This document shows positions 4,665-6,274 of a stretch of DNA of 6,274 nt, piece after piece. Origin of the DNA: an uncultured Subdoligranulum sp. (GTDB taxonomy: Bacteria; Bacillota; Clostridia; Christensenellales; CAG-314); assembly GCA_900551395.1 (NCBI GenBank), contig URVX01000070.1, positions 1-6,274 of the forward strand, given 5' to 3'. A program made the position numbers and the translations under genes. Under the pieces are notes generated by a model. That model worked only from the letters and a program-made list of their open reading frames with translations, was not told where the DNA came from and made no database searches. How positions within the stretch are numbered: the stretch's first letter is position 1; each line of letters opens with the position of its first letter.

Positions 4665-5290
4665 TGAAAAGCGTCGTCTTTGAAAAAGTAACGGTACGCT
4701 ATCATTACGACCAATTCGACGCCCTGTCGGATCTGTCTTTTGAAGTGAGGAAGGGCGAAACGGTTTCGCTTATTCTCGGAGAACAGGGAGGCAAAACAAC
4801 TACGGCAAAGCTGGTCATGGGGCTTGTCGAGCCGACTTCGGGCAAGATTTTAGCCGACGGCGGACTTCTGGGCGACCTGAGCGCGGACAAACGCGGCGTT
4901 GCTTATATTTGCTTTCCGCCGCTTTCCTTTAAGACAACTGTGTTCAAAAATGTCTTGCGCGTATTAAGACTTAAGGGTTTGGGCAAAACTGAAAGTAAAG
5001 AAAGAGCCGGAATCGCTTTGAAAAAATTCGGACTTGACGGATTTTCGGGGGAAAAAGCCTCTTGCCTTGACGAGGAGCGGCTGCTTGAGCTGTCGCTTGC
5101 CCGAGCTTGGTGCAAAAGGGCTGAATTTTTTATTATAGACGGTCCGACGGACAATGCCGCCGTCGACAAAATACTCGGAGTCGCAGCCGAGCTTGACGCT
5201 TCCGTGCTCTTGCTGTGCGACTCTGCGAGTGTCGCGCGGGGAAGAATAGTGAATTTTTTGCCCGACATAAATTTAACGGAGGAAATTTAA
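4664..5290 (+). CDS. Degenerate ABC-transporter ATPase-like protein (probable pseudo-ATPase)
   Basis: 208 residues, the size of a lone ABC cassette, in one unbroken frame. The ABC layout is clear: an N-terminal strand block with candidate A-loop tyrosines (13, 15), LSDLSFEVRKGETVSLILG, EPTSGKILADG, and a helical part followed by LSLARAW. However, the motifs are altered. Walker A is GEQGGKT (39-45), one residue shorter than GxxGxGKT. The Q-loop position reads CFPP (83-86), with no Gln. The signature is LDEER (135-139) in place of LSGGQ. After Walker B Asp159 the catalytic Glu is Gly160 (IIDGPTD). The H-loop position is CDS (185-187), with no His. It is unlikely to hydrolyse ATP normally. The start is the ATG at 4664 (TGATG overlap with yfbR); the GTG at 4661 is possible but less likely. 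Upstream GGAG is too close to be a good ribosome binding site, so translation is probably coupled. No permease gene adjoins; an S41 peptidase follows. Partner and function unknown. Confidence 0.85.
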   Translation: MKSVVFEKVTVRYHYDQFDALSDLSFEVRKGETVSLILGEQGGKTTTAKLVMGLVEPTSGKILADGGLLGDLSADKRGVAYICFPPLSFKTTVFKNVLRVLRLKGLGKTESKERAGIALKKFGLDGFSGEKASCLDEERLLELSLARAWCKRAEFFIIDGPTDNAAVDKILGVAAELDASVLLLCDSASVARGRIVNFLPDINLTEEI

Positions 5291-6274
5291 TGAACCAATT
5301 TGACTTTTACGACGATGAGCTGAAAAAGAAAGAGGAAGAAGAATCAAGACAGCGCAACATGCAGCAGCCTCCTTATGGCGGGCAGACAAATTATTACGCT
5401 TCGGGACAGCCTTTTCAAAACGGCGGGGATCAGTTCTATGGAAACGACAACGGAGGAAATATGCAGAACAACTTCGGCGGGGGATATTATTCCGCGCCGC
5501 CCATTCCGCCGCAAAGCTCCAAATCAAAAAAAGCCTTGTGGATTACGCTGGGCTGCATTTTGCTTGTGGTAGTCTTTTTTGTAGGTTATGTCGTCGGACA
5601 CAATTTCGTCAGAACAGACGTTTCCATTCTCCAGACGGTGCTCGACACGATTGAGGACAGCTCGCTGTATTACGACGAAACCAACTGGGAGGCTGTCAAA
5701 AAACAGATGATTGTCAACGGCGGCACGGCGATGCTGCAAACCATAGACGGCTATGGCTTTTTGCTTTCTCCCGCCGAATATTATTCGCTCATGAATCCTA
5801 CGGCGTCGGATACTGCCTCCTACGGTATGAGTTACGTTAAGATAGACGTCGGTCTTTATATTCATTATGTGGAATACGGCAGCGGCGCTTACCTTGCGGG
5901 ACTGGAGGCGGGCGACCTGATAATTGCCGCCACGCCCTTCGGCGGCTCGAAAATCGATATGCGCACCGCGACGGACGCCGAGTTAAATCAGGCGTTTGCC
6001 GGCGGCTGGAACACCTCCTGCACTGTTGACGTGATACGCAACCTTTATACGTTAAGTCTGGGAGACACCGTAAGCATTTCTCAGTTAACCATGAAAAAGG
6101 TCGAGTACGGCGGGCAGTTTGTGGAATATTATTTCGGCAGAGACAACACCAATCTGCCCAACGAAATGATTGCGGCGCTGGGGCTTGACAGTCTGGATAC
6201 GGATACGACGGGATATATACGCATAAATTCCTTTGAAAATGCGTCTTACTACGACGGAAACAGGTATGTGGAGA
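5290..6274 (+). CDS. Membrane-anchored S41 (C-terminal processing) peptidase-like protein with PDZ domain, 3'-truncated
   Basis: 328 residues are visible and the frame runs off the right edge. Order: a charged start (MNQFDFYDDELKKKEEEE), a Q/N/G/Y-rich low-complexity segment (about 22-77), a KSKK stop, one membrane helix (about 82-103), then an extracytoplasmic part. The latter has a helical pre-domain (about 110-150), a PDZ-like region (about 180-265) with GSGAYLAGLEAGDLII (197-212), and the start of a peptidase core with GYIRINSF (308-315), which resembles the GYIRI..F strand of CtpA/CtpB enzymes. S41 enzymes use a Ser-Lys dyad that would lie beyond the window, so activity cannot be judged. 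The usual LDPYS motif is changed to IDGYG (152-156). GGAGG (5278-5282) is 7 bases before the ATG, and the start overlaps the previous stop (TAATG), giving one operon with yfbR and the degenerate ABC gene. Confidence 0.85.
   Translation, partial: MNQFDFYDDELKKKEEEESRQRNMQQPPYGGQTNYYASGQPFQNGGDQFYGNDNGGNMQNNFGGGYYSAPPIPPQSSKSKKALWITLGCILLVVVFFVGYVVGHNFVRTDVSILQTVLDTIEDSSLYYDETNWEAVKKQMIVNGGTAMLQTIDGYGFLLSPAEYYSLMNPTASDTASYGMSYVKIDVGLYIHYVEYGSGAYLAGLEAGDLIIAATPFGGSKIDMRTATDAELNQAFAGGWNTSCTVDVIRNLYTLSLGDTVSISQLTMKKVEYGGQFVEYYFGRDNTNLPNEMIAALGLDSLDTDTTGYIRINSFENASYYDGNRYVE

Noticed and set aside
4903..5268. Minus-strand frame opposite the degenerate ABC gene
   Set aside because: It is Ser/Leu-rich antisense of an ABC-like frame; the + strand frame has clear, if altered, ABC motifs and operon overlaps on both sides.
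4664..5290. The idea that the degenerate ABC gene is a frameshifted pseudogene
   Set aside because: The frame is uninterrupted from start to stop, ABC framework segments appear in order in the same frame, and the gene overlaps its neighbours by one base at each end.
5524..5865. Minus-strand frame opposite the S41 gene
   Set aside because: It is antisense to the membrane helix and pre-domain of the peptidase and has no recognisable feature.
1..6274. CRISPR arrays, tRNA/rRNA genes, insertion sequences, attachment sites or prophage genes
   Set aside because: No direct-repeat array, cloverleaf pattern, transposase or integrase motif, or terminal inverted repeat was seen on either strand.

Overview
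The window looks like a piece of chromosome from an uncultured, gut-type member of the Clostridia (Bacillota). The signs are a ThiT-type thiamine S component behind a TPP riboswitch, strong GGAGG-type ribosome binding sites, consensus sigma-A-like promoters, intrinsic terminators and mid-range G+C. The exact lineage cannot be fixed by eye. There are seven protein genes, two of them cut by the window edges. I see no rRNA, tRNA, CRISPR array, insertion sequence or prophage gene.

Left block (2-2512, + strand): the 3' part of an ABC-F ribosome-associated ATPase, then a two-gene unit. The unit encodes a two-TM protein with a putative winged-helix segment and a zinc ribbon, and a HIT-family nucleotide hydrolase, joined by an ATGA start/stop overlap. 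A near-consensus promoter sits immediately before the first of the pair. The first ~230 bases of the ABC-F gene are about 69% G+C with almost only G/C-ending codons. The next 240 bases are about 49% G+C. The switch falls in the most conserved motif of the gene, so an assembly chimera or a recombination joint is likely.

Middle block (2513-4070, mostly - strand): a bidirectional terminator, an unrecognised 82-residue membrane protein, a terminator, and thiT. The thiT gene has a ~190-base leader holding a promoter, a TPP aptamer and an attenuator hairpin whose 5' arm is complementary to the aptamer's conserved GAACCT. This is a complete thiamine-responsive off-switch for thiamine uptake.

Right block (4071-6274, + strand): a tight operon whose genes overlap by one base. 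It encodes a YfbR-type HD-domain 5'-deoxynucleotidase, an ABC-ATPase-like protein that has lost essentially every catalytic motif, and a membrane-anchored PDZ/S41 (Ctp-like) peptidase that runs off the right edge. The degenerate ABC protein next to the S41 peptidase is the most unusual thing here. A regulatory or scaffold role is inference only.
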